A stretch of 64,000 bases of DNA. Source: an uncultured Lysobacteraceae bacterium (lineage in GTDB: Bacteria > Pseudomonadota > Gammaproteobacteria > Xanthomonadales > Xanthomonadaceae). A model generated the notes under the pieces. That model was not told the origin of the DNA. It did no database searches and saw only the letters and a list, made by a program, of their open reading frames with translations. Position 1 is the stretch's first letter, and every line of letters starts with the position of its first letter. Shown here piece after piece: positions 16,359 to 24,185 of the stretch. The DNA lies in assembly GCA_936911875.1 (NCBI GenBank), contig CAKZGB010000017.1, positions 6,238 to 70,237 on the forward strand. Direction: 5' to 3'. The translations under genes were made by a program, and so were the position numbers.

Positions 16359-17558
16359 ATGACCTTTGCTGCTAAAACTACCCTGACGACCGCCGCCGTT
16401 CGTGCCGGCATTGATCGCGACATCGCCCACGGTGCCGTCGTGCCACCGATTGTGCTGTCGAGTAATTTCAGCTTTGCCGGCTTTGATCAGAAGCGTCAGT
16501 ACGACTACACCCGCAGCGGCAATCCGACGCGTGATCTGTTGGGCCATGCGCTTGCCGATCTCGAAGGCGGTGCCGGCGGCGTCATTACGGCCACGGGCAT
16601 GGGCGCCATCAATCTCGTGGTGAATGCACTGCTGCGTCCCGGTGATGTGCTCGTCGTTCCGCACGACGGCTACGGCGGTAGCTGGCGTCTGTTCAATGCC
16701 TTGGCGGCCAAGGGTGCCTTCGAACTGGTCACTGCGGATTTGACCTGCAATGAGTCTTTGCACAATGCCTTGGCGCGTCAGCCGAAACTGGTGTGGATCG
16801 AAACGCCGTCCAACCCGCTGCTGCGCATTACCGATCTCGAAGCAGTGATCAGTGCGGCGCATGATGTCGGTGCGTTGGCCGTAGTGGACAACACGTTCCT
16901 GTCGCCGGCGCTGCAGCAGCCGATTGCATTCGGTGCCGATGTAGTGCTGCACTCGACGACCAAATACATCAATGGCCATAGCGATGTGGTCGGTGGCGCC
17001 GTGGTTGCGGCCGACGCCGCACTGCATACGGAACTGACCTGGTGGGCCAACTGTCTGGGCCTGACGGGTTCGCCGTTTGACAGCTTCTTGACCTTGCGTG
17101 CCCTGCGCACTTTGGATGCGCGTTTGCGCGTGCATCAGGAAAACACGCAAGCCATTGTGGAATTGCTGGACTCGCATCCGGCGGTTGCAGCACTGCATTA
17201 TCCGGGTCTGCAGAACCATCCGGGTCATGCAATCGCCGCGCGTCAGCAGCAGGGCTTTGGCGCCATGCTGAGTTTTGAACTGATCGGTGGCCGTGATGCG
17301 GCGCAGGCACTCGTGGAGTCGCTGCAACTGTTTACACTCGCCGAATCGTTGGGCGGCGTCGAAAGTCTGATCGCGCATCCGGCCACCATGACGCACGCGG
17401 CGATGTCAGCGGAGGCCCGCGCCGAGGCCGGCATCAGCGAAGGCCTGCTGCGCCTGTCCGTTGGCATTGAACATGCCGATGATCTCGTTGCTGATCTGCG
17501 TGCCGCACTGGATGCAGTGGCGAACTCGTTTGTCTGTTGTCAGGAAGCCGCCGCGTGA
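16359..17558 (+). CDS. metB: Cystathionine gamma-synthase / O-succinylhomoserine (thiol)-lyase
   Basis: A 399-residue PLP enzyme of the Cys/Met metabolism family that joins an activated homoserine to cysteine (or sulfide) on the way to methionine. The PLP lysine is K202 in VLHSTTKYINGH; the phosphate-binding and substrate blocks YDYTRSGNPTR, ATGMGAINL and WIETPSNPLL are present. MetB, MetZ and MetY cannot be cleanly separated by eye; length and the downstream homoserine dehydrogenase fit MetB. Its expression should fall with SAM because of the S-box upstream. Its stop overlaps the next gene (GTGA). Confidence 0.9.
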   Translation: MTFAAKTTLTTAAVRAGIDRDIAHGAVVPPIVLSSNFSFAGFDQKRQYDYTRSGNPTRDLLGHALADLEGGAGGVITATGMGAINLVVNALLRPGDVLVVPHDGYGGSWRLFNALAAKGAFELVTADLTCNESLHNALARQPKLVWIETPSNPLLRITDLEAVISAAHDVGALAVVDNTFLSPALQQPIAFGADVVLHSTTKYINGHSDVVGGAVVAADAALHTELTWWANCLGLTGSPFDSFLTLRALRTLDARLRVHQENTQAIVELLDSHPAVAALHYPGLQNHPGHAIAARQQQGFGAMLSFELIGGRDAAQALVESLQLFTLAESLGGVESLIAHPATMTHAAMSAEARAEAGISEGLLRLSVGIEHADDLVADLRAALDAVANSFVCCQEAAA

Positions 17559-18706
17559 GTGCGGTCATCCGCTCGGCCTTCGCGCCCACAGAACAACCGC
17601 AAGAGGTGAAGGTGGCGCTGCTCGGTCTGGGCACCGTGGGTAGCGCGGTTCTGGAGCGCCTGCATCAATGGCAGGAGCAGGAGTTCAAGCATCCCTTTCG
17701 CATCGTGCATGTGGCCAACTCACGTCATGCCGCGCCAGTAGCGACCGATGCCTGTCCGTTGACGGTGGCGCAACAGGTCCGCACCGGCGATGGCGGCGAT
17801 AGCATCCGTATTTTGCATGGTTCGACTGCGATCACAACCGCCGACCTGGATGACGTAGAGCGCAACTTGGGGGCTAGCGGTCCGCGCATCGTTGTCGATG
17901 CAACGGCTAGCGATGTGGTGGCCTCGCGTCAGGCGCAATGGCTGGAACGCGGCATCCATGTGGTGACGGCATGCAAGCTGGGGCAGGGCACTAGCCTGCA
18001 GCGCTTTCAGGAGTTGCAGCGCGCACGCGAACAGGGCGCAACGCAGTACGGCGATAGCGCGACCGTGGGTGCGGGTCTGCCGGTGATTCGCAGCATTAAA
18101 GAACTGCGCGAAGGCGGTGACCGCATCACGCGCATCGCGGGTGTCCTGTCCGGTTCACTCGCCTGGCTGTTTAATCAGTACGACGGCATGCGTCCGTTTA
18201 GCGGCTGGGTGCGTGAGGCCGGCGCGAAAGGCTACACCGAACCGGATCCGCGCGATGATCTCTCGGGCGAAGACGTCCGCCGCAAGATTCTGATTCTGGC
18301 CCGTAACGCCGGTGTGGCATTGGAATCCGATGCCGTGCAAGTTCATTCGCTGGTGCCGGAGTCGCTTCAGAATCTGTCTGCCAACGAAGCACTCGAACAG
18401 CTCGATGCCTTGGATGCGCCATTAAAGGCCGCATTTGCCAACGCGTATCGTCAAGGCGAAGTGCTGCGGCATTTGGCAGTGCTGGAAAAGAATGAGCAGG
18501 GTCAGTGGCATGCGCAAGTCGGACTGCAATCCTTGCCGCCGTCGCATCCGTTGGCGGGTGGGGCCGGCACCGACAACCGCGTGGCCATCTGGAGCGACCG
18601 CTATTGCGAGCAACCGCTGGTGATTCAAGGCCCGGGCGCCGGCGCGCAAGTCACGGCAGCCGGATTGCTCGATGATGCACTAAGGCTTGCTAAGCTGAGT
18701 GCATGA
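17555..18706 (+). CDS. hom: Homoserine dehydrogenase
   Basis: A 383-residue monofunctional homoserine dehydrogenase that reduces aspartate semialdehyde to homoserine. The NAD(P) fold begins VALLGLGTVGSAV, and the catalytic domain carries AGVLSGSLAWLFN and GYTEPDPRDDLSGEDVRRK, the family signature. No C-terminal ACT domain is seen, so allosteric threonine control is not expected; co-transcription with metB behind a SAM riboswitch would instead tie it to methionine need. GTG 17555 overlaps the metB stop and has AGGAAG at 17542-17547, so it was preferred to an in-frame TTG at 17537. Confidence 0.94.
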   Translation: MSAVIRSAFAPTEQPQEVKVALLGLGTVGSAVLERLHQWQEQEFKHPFRIVHVANSRHAAPVATDACPLTVAQQVRTGDGGDSIRILHGSTAITTADLDDVERNLGASGPRIVVDATASDVVASRQAQWLERGIHVVTACKLGQGTSLQRFQELQRAREQGATQYGDSATVGAGLPVIRSIKELREGGDRITRIAGVLSGSLAWLFNQYDGMRPFSGWVREAGAKGYTEPDPRDDLSGEDVRRKILILARNAGVALESDAVQVHSLVPESLQNLSANEALEQLDALDAPLKAAFANAYRQGEVLRHLAVLEKNEQGQWHAQVGLQSLPPSHPLAGGAGTDNRVAIWSDRYCEQPLVIQGPGAGAQVTAAGLLDDALRLAKLSA

Positions 18707-18733
18707 CCGACGCGAAAACCAGCGCGTAGCGCG

Positions 18734-19291
18734 TTAGTGCGACTCGGTATTCATCACACGATCCCAACCGTCGGCGCCGAGCTCTTCGACAATTTCGATA
18801 TTGCGTTCGAACAGTAGCGAAGGATCCGGATACGCTGCCACGGCGCGGTCGATCGAAGCCTCGCGCAGTAAGTGCAAAGTGGGATAGGGCGAACGATTAG
18901 TGTTGTTGGCCACATCATCGGGATCGGTGTCGGCGAACTGATAATCAGGGTGGAACGAGGCTACTTGAATCTCGCCCTCGAGACCCATCTCGGCCACGAG
19001 CCCATCGGCCAAGTCGAGAAAATCGTTGTAATCCAGAAACGACTGCAGCACCTGCGGATGCACGATCAGCGTGGTATCAATCTGATCGGGCGGCGTCTCA
19101 CGGAGCAAGGACAACTCTTCGCCAAGTTGCGTGAGCAATGCGGTTTCGGTGGTCGCATCGCTCACAATCAGACGCACTTGCTGCTTGACGTATACCGCCT
19201 TGGCAAACGGGCACAGATTCAGACCGATGACGGCACGTTCAATCCACTGACGTGTGCGGGCCAGAACCTCGTCTTCGTCGGGGTGGGTCAT
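18734..19291 (-). CDS. DUF1415 family protein
   Basis: A 185-residue soluble protein of the DUF1415 family, function unknown. The family signature is at the N-terminus: WIERAVIGLNLCPFAKAV with one invariant cysteine, followed by FLDYNDFLDLADGL and the ASFHPDYQFAD segment with NRSPYPTLHLLREAS. The conserved C, H, D and R residues hint at an enzyme or metal site, but nothing more can be supported. It lies 9 bases downstream of yajQ on the same strand, so the two are probably co-transcribed. Confidence 0.9.
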   Translation of the reverse strand: MTHPDEDEVLARTRQWIERAVIGLNLCPFAKAVYVKQQVRLIVSDATTETALLTQLGEELSLLRETPPDQIDTTLIVHPQVLQSFLDYNDFLDLADGLVAEMGLEGEIQVASFHPDYQFADTDPDDVANNTNRSPYPTLHLLREASIDRAVAAYPDPSLLFERNIEIVEELGADGWDRVMNTESH

Positions 19292-19300
19292 GACGGTCTC

Positions 19301-19789
19301 TCAGTCGCGGAAATTGTCGAACTGCAGCGGCAGCTCGAACTCGGAACCGCGCAACAGCGCAATCGCGGTCTGCAGGTCGTCACGCTTCTTGCCGGTGACC
19401 CGCAACTTGTCGCCGTTGATCTGCGAATCGACCTTGAGCTTGGCCTCTTTGATCTTGCCCTGGATCTTTTTGGCCAGATCGCGTTCGATACCTTGGCGCA
19501 CGGTAATTTTCTGGCGGGCACCGGCGACGTTGGTTTCGACATCGCCAAACTCCAGGCAGCGCACGTCAATGCCGCGGGCAATCAGGCGCGCACGCAGGAT
19601 TTCCAGCATCTGCTGGAGCTGGAACTCGCTGGGAGCCGACTGCACGATGACCTGTTCCTCGCGCTCGAACTTGGCGTCGACGCCCTTGAAATCAAAGCGC
19701 GTGCTGAGCTCGCGGTTGGCCTGGTCGATGGCATTGGTCAGCTCGTGGGTGTCCACTTCGGACACAACATCAAAAGAGGGCATGGTCAC
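19301..19789 (-). CDS. yajQ: YajQ-family nucleotide-binding protein
   Basis: A 162-residue protein of the YajQ family, full length, with the conserved MPSFDVVSEVD start and the two ferredoxin-like halves of the fold. The Xanthomonas member binds cyclic di-GMP and acts with the transcription factor Clp in virulence control; whether this copy does the same is an inference from taxonomy. The GDKLRVTGKKRDDLQ block near the C-terminus is nearly invariant. Starts at M1 or at M3 are both possible. It is upstream of the DUF1415 gene and divergent from aceF. Confidence 0.95.
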   Translation of the reverse strand: MTMPSFDVVSEVDTHELTNAIDQANRELSTRFDFKGVDAKFEREEQVIVQSAPSEFQLQQMLEILRARLIARGIDVRCLEFGDVETNVAGARQKITVRQGIERDLAKKIQGKIKEAKLKVDSQINGDKLRVTGKKRDDLQTAIALLRGSEFELPLQFDNFRD

Positions 19790-19879
19790 CGTCCGGAATC
19801 AGTCAATTAAACATGGTACCCAATGCGGGGCCAATACGGCACAATAAAAGGTCATTACCCCTCGATTCTGACTCGCATT

Positions 19880-21262
19880 ATGGCCGACACCATCCAAGCT
19901 CTCGTTCCCGACATTGGCGGGTATGACAACGTCCCCGTTATCGAAATTCTCGTTAACGTGGGTGACACGGTCTCGCTCGACCAGGGTCTGGTGACGCTCG
20001 AGTCGGACAAGGCCACCATGGAGGTGCCCAGCAGCGCCGCCGGTGTGATCAAGGCAATTTTGGTCAAAGTCGGTGACTCCGTTTCCGAAGGCAGCGCCAT
20101 CGCCGAAATCGAGCTGGCCTCCGGTGAGACCGCCGCCGCTTCGGCACCAGCACCGGCTCCCGCACCGGCTCCGGCCGCAAGCGCGCCCGTGGCAGCCGAA
20201 ACCGGTGAGCGCGTCGAACCCGCAACCGGCACACCGGCTCAAGCCGCTGCACCGCAAACTCCGCATGACAATGCCGCGCCTAGTGCCGGATCGCCTTCGA
20301 CACCGCCGGTCGCATTTGATGCCGACGCGGTTGATCCGTCTAAGGTGCCGTATGCCTCGCCGTCGGTTCGTCTGTTCGCACGCGAACTCGGCGTCGATCT
20401 GTCGCGCATCAAGGGCACCGAACGCAACGGCCGCATCAGCAAGCAAGATGTGCAGCAGTTCGTGAAGGGCGTTCTGAACGGCGCTGCAGGCAGCGGCGCT
20501 ACAGCCGGCGGTGTGACCGGTGGCGGTGAACTCAACTTGCTGCCGTGGCCCAAGGTCGACTTTGCCAAGTTTGGCGAGATCGAATCCAAGCCGCTGTCGC
20601 GCATTCAAAAGATCTCGGGTGCGAATCTTGCCCGCAACTGGGTCATGATTCCGCACGTCACGCAACACGAAGACGCAGACATCACCGAACTCGAGTCGTT
20701 GCGCCAGACGCTCAACAAAGAGTACGAAAAACAAGGCGTCAAGTTCACCATGCTGGCCTTCCTGATCAAGGCCTGCGCTAACTTGCTGCGCAAATATCCC
20801 ACGTTCAACAGCTCGCTCGATGGCGACAACCTGATCCTCAAGAAATACGTGCACATCGGTTTTGCTGCCGATACGCCCAACGGTCTGGTCGTGCCGGTGA
20901 TTCGTGATGTCGATAAAAAATCGGTTTCGCAAATCGCCGTTGAGATGTCGGAGCTGGCCAAGAAGGCACGCGATGGCAAGCTCGGCCCTGCCGACATGAC
21001 CGGCGGCTGCTTCTCGATCAGCTCGCTGGGTGGCATTGGCGGTACCAAGTTCACGCCGATCGTCAACGCACCCGAGGTCGCCATCCTCGGCGTCTCGCGT
21101 TCCGATATGAAACCGGTCTGGAACGGCAAGGAATTCGTGCCGCGTCTGATCCTGCCGCTGTCCTTGAGCTACGACCATCGCGTAATCGATGGCGCTGCCG
21201 CCGCCCGCTTTGCTGCGGATCTGTCCAAGCTGCTGAGCGACATGCGTCGCGCACTGGTCTGA
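19880..21262 (+). CDS. aceF: Pyruvate dehydrogenase E2, dihydrolipoyllysine acetyltransferase
   Basis: A 460-residue E2 that forms the core of the pyruvate dehydrogenase complex and moves acetyl groups from lipoyl to CoA. Domains in order: one lipoyl domain (lipoyl-lysine K44 in SDKATME), an Ala/Pro linker (about 85-150), a peripheral subunit-binding domain (SPSVRLFARELGVD to RISKQDVQ, about 160-195) and the catalytic domain with H433 and D437 in SYDHRVIDG. E. coli AceF has three lipoyl domains; this has one, the second being on the downstream E3. ATG 19880 fits homology; the frame is open further upstream without it. The E1 gene is not adjacent. Confidence 0.93.
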   Translation: MADTIQALVPDIGGYDNVPVIEILVNVGDTVSLDQGLVTLESDKATMEVPSSAAGVIKAILVKVGDSVSEGSAIAEIELASGETAAASAPAPAPAPAPAASAPVAAETGERVEPATGTPAQAAAPQTPHDNAAPSAGSPSTPPVAFDADAVDPSKVPYASPSVRLFARELGVDLSRIKGTERNGRISKQDVQQFVKGVLNGAAGSGATAGGVTGGGELNLLPWPKVDFAKFGEIESKPLSRIQKISGANLARNWVMIPHVTQHEDADITELESLRQTLNKEYEKQGVKFTMLAFLIKACANLLRKYPTFNSSLDGDNLILKKYVHIGFAADTPNGLVVPVIRDVDKKSVSQIAVEMSELAKKARDGKLGPADMTGGCFSISSLGGIGGTKFTPIVNAPEVAILGVSRSDMKPVWNGKEFVPRLILPLSLSYDHRVIDGAAAARFAADLSKLLSDMRRALV

Positions 21263-21272
21263 GGGCGCGCAC

Positions 21273-23063
21273 ATGGCAACTATTGAACTGAAAGTTCCGG
21301 ACATCGGCGGTTACGACAACGTTCCCGTCATCGAACTGCTCGTCAACGTCGGCGATCGCATCGAAGTCGACCAAGGTCTCGTCACGCTCGAATCCGACAA
21401 GGCCACCATGGAAGTGCCCGCATCGCACGCCGGTGTGATCAAAAGTCTGTCGGTAAAGGTCGGTGATTCCGTTTCCGAAGGCAGTGTCGTCGCCGTCGTG
21501 GAAGCCGAAGGTGCCGCCGCAGAAGCCGCTGCACCGGCGGCCGCTGCAGCTCCTGCGCCCGCAAGCGCACCGGCGCCCGCCGCGCCTTCGCCCGCAGCGC
21601 CTGCACCAACCGCAGCCGGCGCCAGTGGCCGCACCGCAGACGTCACGTGCCGCATGCTGGTACTGGGCTCGGGTCCGGGCGGCTACACCGCCGCCTTCCG
21701 CAGTGCTGACCTGGGCATGGATACCGTGCTGGTAGAGCGCTACGCAACTTTGGGTGGTGTCTGCCTCAATGTCGGCTGCATCCCGTCCAAGGCCTTGCTG
21801 CACTCCGCCGAAGTAATCGAATCCGCTGCGCACGCCGGTGATTTCGGTGTGACGTTCGGTGCGCCGCAAATCGAACTCGACAAACTGCGCGAGTACAAAG
21901 ACAAAGTCGTCGGTCAGCTGACCAAGGGTCTGGCCGGCATGGCCAAGCAACGCAAGGTGCGCACCGTGCAGGGCACCGGTCAGTTCATCAGCCCGAATGA
22001 ACTCGAAGTGACGGCCGACGACGGCAAGGTCACGCTGATTGCGTTTGAACAGTGCATCATCGCGGCGGGCTCGCAGGCGGTGAAATTGCCGGGCTTCCCG
22101 TGGGACGATCCGCGCGTCATGGATTCAACCGATGCGTTGAATCTCGCCGACATTCCGGGCTCATTGCTCGTGGTCGGCGGCGGCATCATCGGTCTCGAAA
22201 TGGCCACCGTGTATAGCGCACTGGGCAGCAAGGTCACGGTCGTTGAGTTTGCCGATCAGCTGATGCCCGGCGCTGATGCCGATCTGGTCAAGTCGCTCAC
22301 CGTGCGACTCAAAGCGGCCGGCATCGCCTTCCACACGGGTGTCAAAGCGAGCAACCCCGAGGCCGGTGCCGATGGCATTCGCGTGCAGTTCGAACCCGCG
22401 GCCGAGGGTGGCAAAGCGCCCGAGAGCGCCGTGTTCGATCGCGTGCTCGTTGCTGTGGGTCGCGCACCCAACGGTGCCAAGATCGGTGCTGACAAGGCCG
22501 GCGTCACCGTGACCGATCGCGGTTTCATTCCGGTCGATCGTCAGATGCGCACCAATGTCCCGCATATTTTTGCGATCGGTGACCTGGTCGGTCAGCCGAT
22601 GCTCGCGCACAAAGCCACGCACGAAGGCAAAGTCGCCGCCGAAGTCGCCTTTGGCGAGAAGCGCGAATGGGTGGCTCGCGTGATCCCGTCGGTGGCGTTC
22701 ACCGATCCCGAAATTGCATGGGTCGGCGTCACCGAAACCGAAGCCAAGGCCAAGGGCATCAAGGTTGGTGTCGGCAAATTCCCGTGGGCGGCCAGCGGTC
22801 GTGCCATCGGCATCGGCCGTACCGAAGGCTTTACCAAGCTGATCTTTGATGAGGCCACGCATCGCATCATCGGCGGCGGCATTGTCGGCGTGCACGCCGG
22901 CGATCTGATTTCCGAAGTCTGTCTGGCGATCGAAATGGGCGCTGAGGTGCATGACATCGGTGCCACGATCCATCCGCATCCGACGTTGGGTGAGTCGGTG
23001 GGGATGGCCGCTGAGGTCTATGACGGCACCATCACCGACTTGTACATTCCCAAGAAAAAATAA
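21273..23063 (+). CDS. lpd: Dihydrolipoyl dehydrogenase with N-terminal lipoyl domain
   Basis: E3 of the pyruvate dehydrogenase complex: a 596-residue FAD enzyme that reoxidises dihydrolipoamide with NAD+. An N-terminal lipoyl domain (K43 in SDKATME) and a long Ala/Pro linker (about 80-118) precede a normal E3 of about 475 residues with FAD motif GSGPGGYTAAF, redox cysteines C164 and C169 in CLNVGC, NAD motif VVGGGIIGLE and the C-terminal catalytic pair in HPHPTLGE. Lipoyl-E3 fusions are known in several proteobacteria. The lipoyl domain is strikingly similar to that of aceF, suggesting duplication or gene conversion. Its stop codon lies inside a repeat element. Confidence 0.96.
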   Translation: MATIELKVPDIGGYDNVPVIELLVNVGDRIEVDQGLVTLESDKATMEVPASHAGVIKSLSVKVGDSVSEGSVVAVVEAEGAAAEAAAPAAAAAPAPASAPAPAAPSPAAPAPTAAGASGRTADVTCRMLVLGSGPGGYTAAFRSADLGMDTVLVERYATLGGVCLNVGCIPSKALLHSAEVIESAAHAGDFGVTFGAPQIELDKLREYKDKVVGQLTKGLAGMAKQRKVRTVQGTGQFISPNELEVTADDGKVTLIAFEQCIIAAGSQAVKLPGFPWDDPRVMDSTDALNLADIPGSLLVVGGGIIGLEMATVYSALGSKVTVVEFADQLMPGADADLVKSLTVRLKAAGIAFHTGVKASNPEAGADGIRVQFEPAAEGGKAPESAVFDRVLVAVGRAPNGAKIGADKAGVTVTDRGFIPVDRQMRTNVPHIFAIGDLVGQPMLAHKATHEGKVAAEVAFGEKREWVARVIPSVAFTDPEIAWVGVTETEAKAKGIKVGVGKFPWAASGRAIGIGRTEGFTKLIFDEATHRIIGGGIVGVHAGDLISEVCLAIEMGAEVHDIGATIHPHPTLGESVGMAAEVYDGTITDLYIPKKK

Positions 23064-23107
23064 ATCAAAAATCAAAAATCAAAAAATAAGAGCAACAGCA
23101 ACAGCAA

Positions 23108-23150
23108 AAGCGCCGGCGCGGAAAGAACCCGCGGCCGGCGCTTCTTTTTT
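23108..23150 (+). terminator. Terminator of lpd
   Basis: Ten-base stem AAGCGCCGGC (23108-23117) with GCCGGCGCTT (23134-23143), extended inward by GCGG / CCGC, then CTTTTTT. A strong intrinsic terminator for the aceF-lpd transcript. Confidence 0.9.
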
Positions 23151-23206
23151 GAGGTTTGAGGTTTGAGGTTTGAGGTTTGAGGTTTGAGGTTTGAGGTTTG
23201 AGGTTT
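23151..23206. repeat. Eight tandem copies of a 7-bp repeat (GAGGTTT)
   Basis: Eight perfect head-to-tail GAGGTTT units, 56 bases, directly after the terminator T-tract and followed by GATTTCC. There is no spacer between units, so this is a minisatellite, not a CRISPR. Perfect identity suggests recent slippage; copy number should vary between strains. Confidence 0.97.
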
Positions 23207-23224
23207 GATTTCCGACAGCTAAAA

Positions 23225-23261
23225 CAAAAAAAACACCGGCCGGGTTAGTACCCGCAGCCGG
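23225..23261 (-). terminator. Terminator of the BLUF-like gene (minus strand)
   Basis: On the minus strand the stem CCGGC...CGGGT pairs across a TAGT loop with ACCCG...GCCGG (one two-base bulge) and is followed by an eight-T run (A-run at 23227-23233 on the plus strand, interrupted by one C further on). It ends transcription of the gene whose stop lies at 23317. Confidence 0.8.
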
Positions 23262-23316
23262 CGCTTTTGCTCTTGCTCTTATTTTTTGATTTTTGATTTC
23301 TGGTTTTTGATTTGCT

Positions 23317-23775
23317 CTACCGCATTCCGGCGATCCACTTACTCCAGTACAGCGTCACCAGTTGAATACCCTTCGACATGTCGGGAGTATCGCGGGTGGT
23401 GGGCAGGATGGCTTGCCACTCGATGTTGGATTGCTCTTGCGCGCTCGACTTGGTGCAGTCAGTGAAACCCATGTACCAGCAATTGAAGTGACGCTGGGTC
23501 TCCGCAGTCTGCAGCAGAATTTCGGGTGGCTGGTGCAGTTTGCCGGAACTCACCCGATCGATGGCGGCGCGCAGACCGTCGCGAGGGCCTTCGGCGTAAT
23601 GGAAGAACTGATGGCCGGAGTAGAGCGATACGCCCGTCAGACCGTGCTGCTCGCAGAAGGCGCGGCCTTCGACCAGGAACCAATCGATATCCTGGGCCTC
23701 GAGTCCCGGCTTGGCGGAACTGATGAAGGCGATGGCCGAAACCGGTTCGGTTTCGAAGAGGGGGAGGGCTGTCAT
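23317..23775 (-). CDS. BLUF-domain protein lacking the photochemical residues
   Basis: A 152-residue single-domain protein with the fold signature of BLUF blue-light sensors. It aligns to the AppA BLUF domain without gaps from residue 14 to 105 at a constant offset of four: HGLTGVSLYS matches the conserved LTG-x-L-x-Y block, AEG matches LEG, and W100 matches W104. The three residues that drive the flavin photocycle are all replaced: Y21 by F17, N45 by C41 and Q63 by H59. A normal light response is therefore unlikely. It may bind flavin without signalling, or have another partner. No effector domain is fused. The C-terminal 45 residues resemble the capping helices of short BLUF proteins. Confidence 0.82.
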   Translation of the reverse strand: MTALPLFETEPVSAIAFISSAKPGLEAQDIDWFLVEGRAFCEQHGLTGVSLYSGHQFFHYAEGPRDGLRAAIDRVSSGKLHQPPEILLQTAETQRHFNCWYMGFTDCTKSSAQEQSNIEWQAILPTTRDTPDMSKGIQLVTLYWSKWIAGMR

Positions 23776-23870
23776 GCCACTATGTTAGCGAACTGTGAAA
23801 AAATCGATGTGAAGCCTTGACGAATTCCTAAAATATTAACCGGAAATGGGGAGAGGCCTGCCTTCGCGCC

Positions 23871-23907
23871 AAAAAAAAGCCCTGACCAGGGACCGGGGTC
23901 AGGGCTT
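23871..23907 (-). terminator. Minus-strand intrinsic terminator with no protein gene upstream of it
   Basis: An 11-bp perfect stem (AAGCCCTGACC / GGTCAGGGCTT, 23877-23887 with 23897-23907) next to a seven- to eight-A run at 23871-23878, read as T on the minus strand. Transcription reaching it on the minus strand would come from 23908-24100, where no credible protein gene exists; this supports a small RNA gene. Confidence 0.85.
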
Positions 23908-24067
23908 ATAACGGAGCGAGATGTCTTGGAGAGCTTAGGGACGAGGAGTTAAACCAAGTCGCTCCGTAAGATAGGACCGAGCCTTCGCGACGGCGGTTCC
24001 ATCTAAATGAGTGACGGCGGTCACAGCCTGATGAAGTGGGGTCCTAAGCGGTCGAGAACGGGCCGAA
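23871..24067 (-). ncRNA. Candidate structured small RNA between the BLUF gene and atpI
   Basis: The 410-base gap at 23776-24185 holds no convincing protein gene. On the minus strand about 197 bases end at a strong terminator and fold into separate stems. TAGGACC (24046-24040) pairs with GGTCCTA (23978-23972) and encloses a GTGAC/GTCAC hairpin (24011-24024). A second stem pairs ACGGAGCGA with TCGCTCCGT (23959-23967 with 23911-23919), continued by CTTGG/CCAAG after a bulge. A TAGGAT box at 24079-24074 could be the -10 element, though the -35 region is poor. Stems are strand-symmetric, so orientation rests on the terminator. It is not a family I recognise; a GCTCGGTCC segment also found in E. 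coli 6S RNA is too short to identify it. Confidence 0.45.
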
Positions 24068-24101
24068 AGGAAAATCCTAGAAAAATGAATTACTTGTCTG
24101 C

Positions 24102-24130
24102 TTGCTCAATTTTTAGCTGCGGTTTATACT
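24102..24130 (+). promoter_or_regulatory. Promoter of the atp operon
   Basis: TTGCTC at 24102-24107 and TATACT at 24125-24130 with a 17-base spacer, a good sigma-70 match. Transcription would begin near 24137, about 50 bases before the GTG start of atpI. The possible minus-strand small-RNA promoter lies back to back with it. Confidence 0.75.
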
Positions 24131-24185
24131 CTTGCGGCTTCACTGAGCGTTTCGACGCCAACCCCTGACAGACAACGAGTCCCGC

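Larger units (their letters stand above)
23062..23313. repeat. Compound inverted repeat flanking a heptamer array, lpd to BLUF gap
   Basis: The left arm (23062-23117) and right arm (23257-23313) are near-perfect inverted copies. Both contain A-rich heptads of the AAATCAA type, then AAATAAGAGCAA, then CAAAAGCGCCGGC. They differ mainly by one extra six-base CAGCAA unit on the left and a few substitutions. Between them lie a plus-strand terminator, eight perfect GAGGTTT heptamers and a minus-strand terminator. The element runs from the lpd stop codon to 3 bases from the BLUF-gene stop. Confidence 0.85.

Noticed and set aside
19799..21304. A 501-codon minus-strand open frame opposite aceF
   Set aside because: Mirror of the aceF coding sequence, with Gly/Cys/Arg-rich translation from the Ala/Pro linker; no start signal.
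23151..23206. Tandem repeats considered as a CRISPR array
   Set aside because: Units are 7 bases with no spacers and there are no cas genes in the window.
23844..23857. AAATGGGGAGAGGC, resembling the start of the repeat arm at 31143
   Set aside because: Only about 14 bases with a two-base deletion and no inverted partner or ATTAATT core; chance similarity cannot be excluded.
23871..24067. Identification of the candidate RNA as 6S RNA
   Set aside because: Only GCTCGGTCC is shared; the single long closing stem and central bubble of 6S are not evident and the usual neighbours (zapA, ygfA) are absent.
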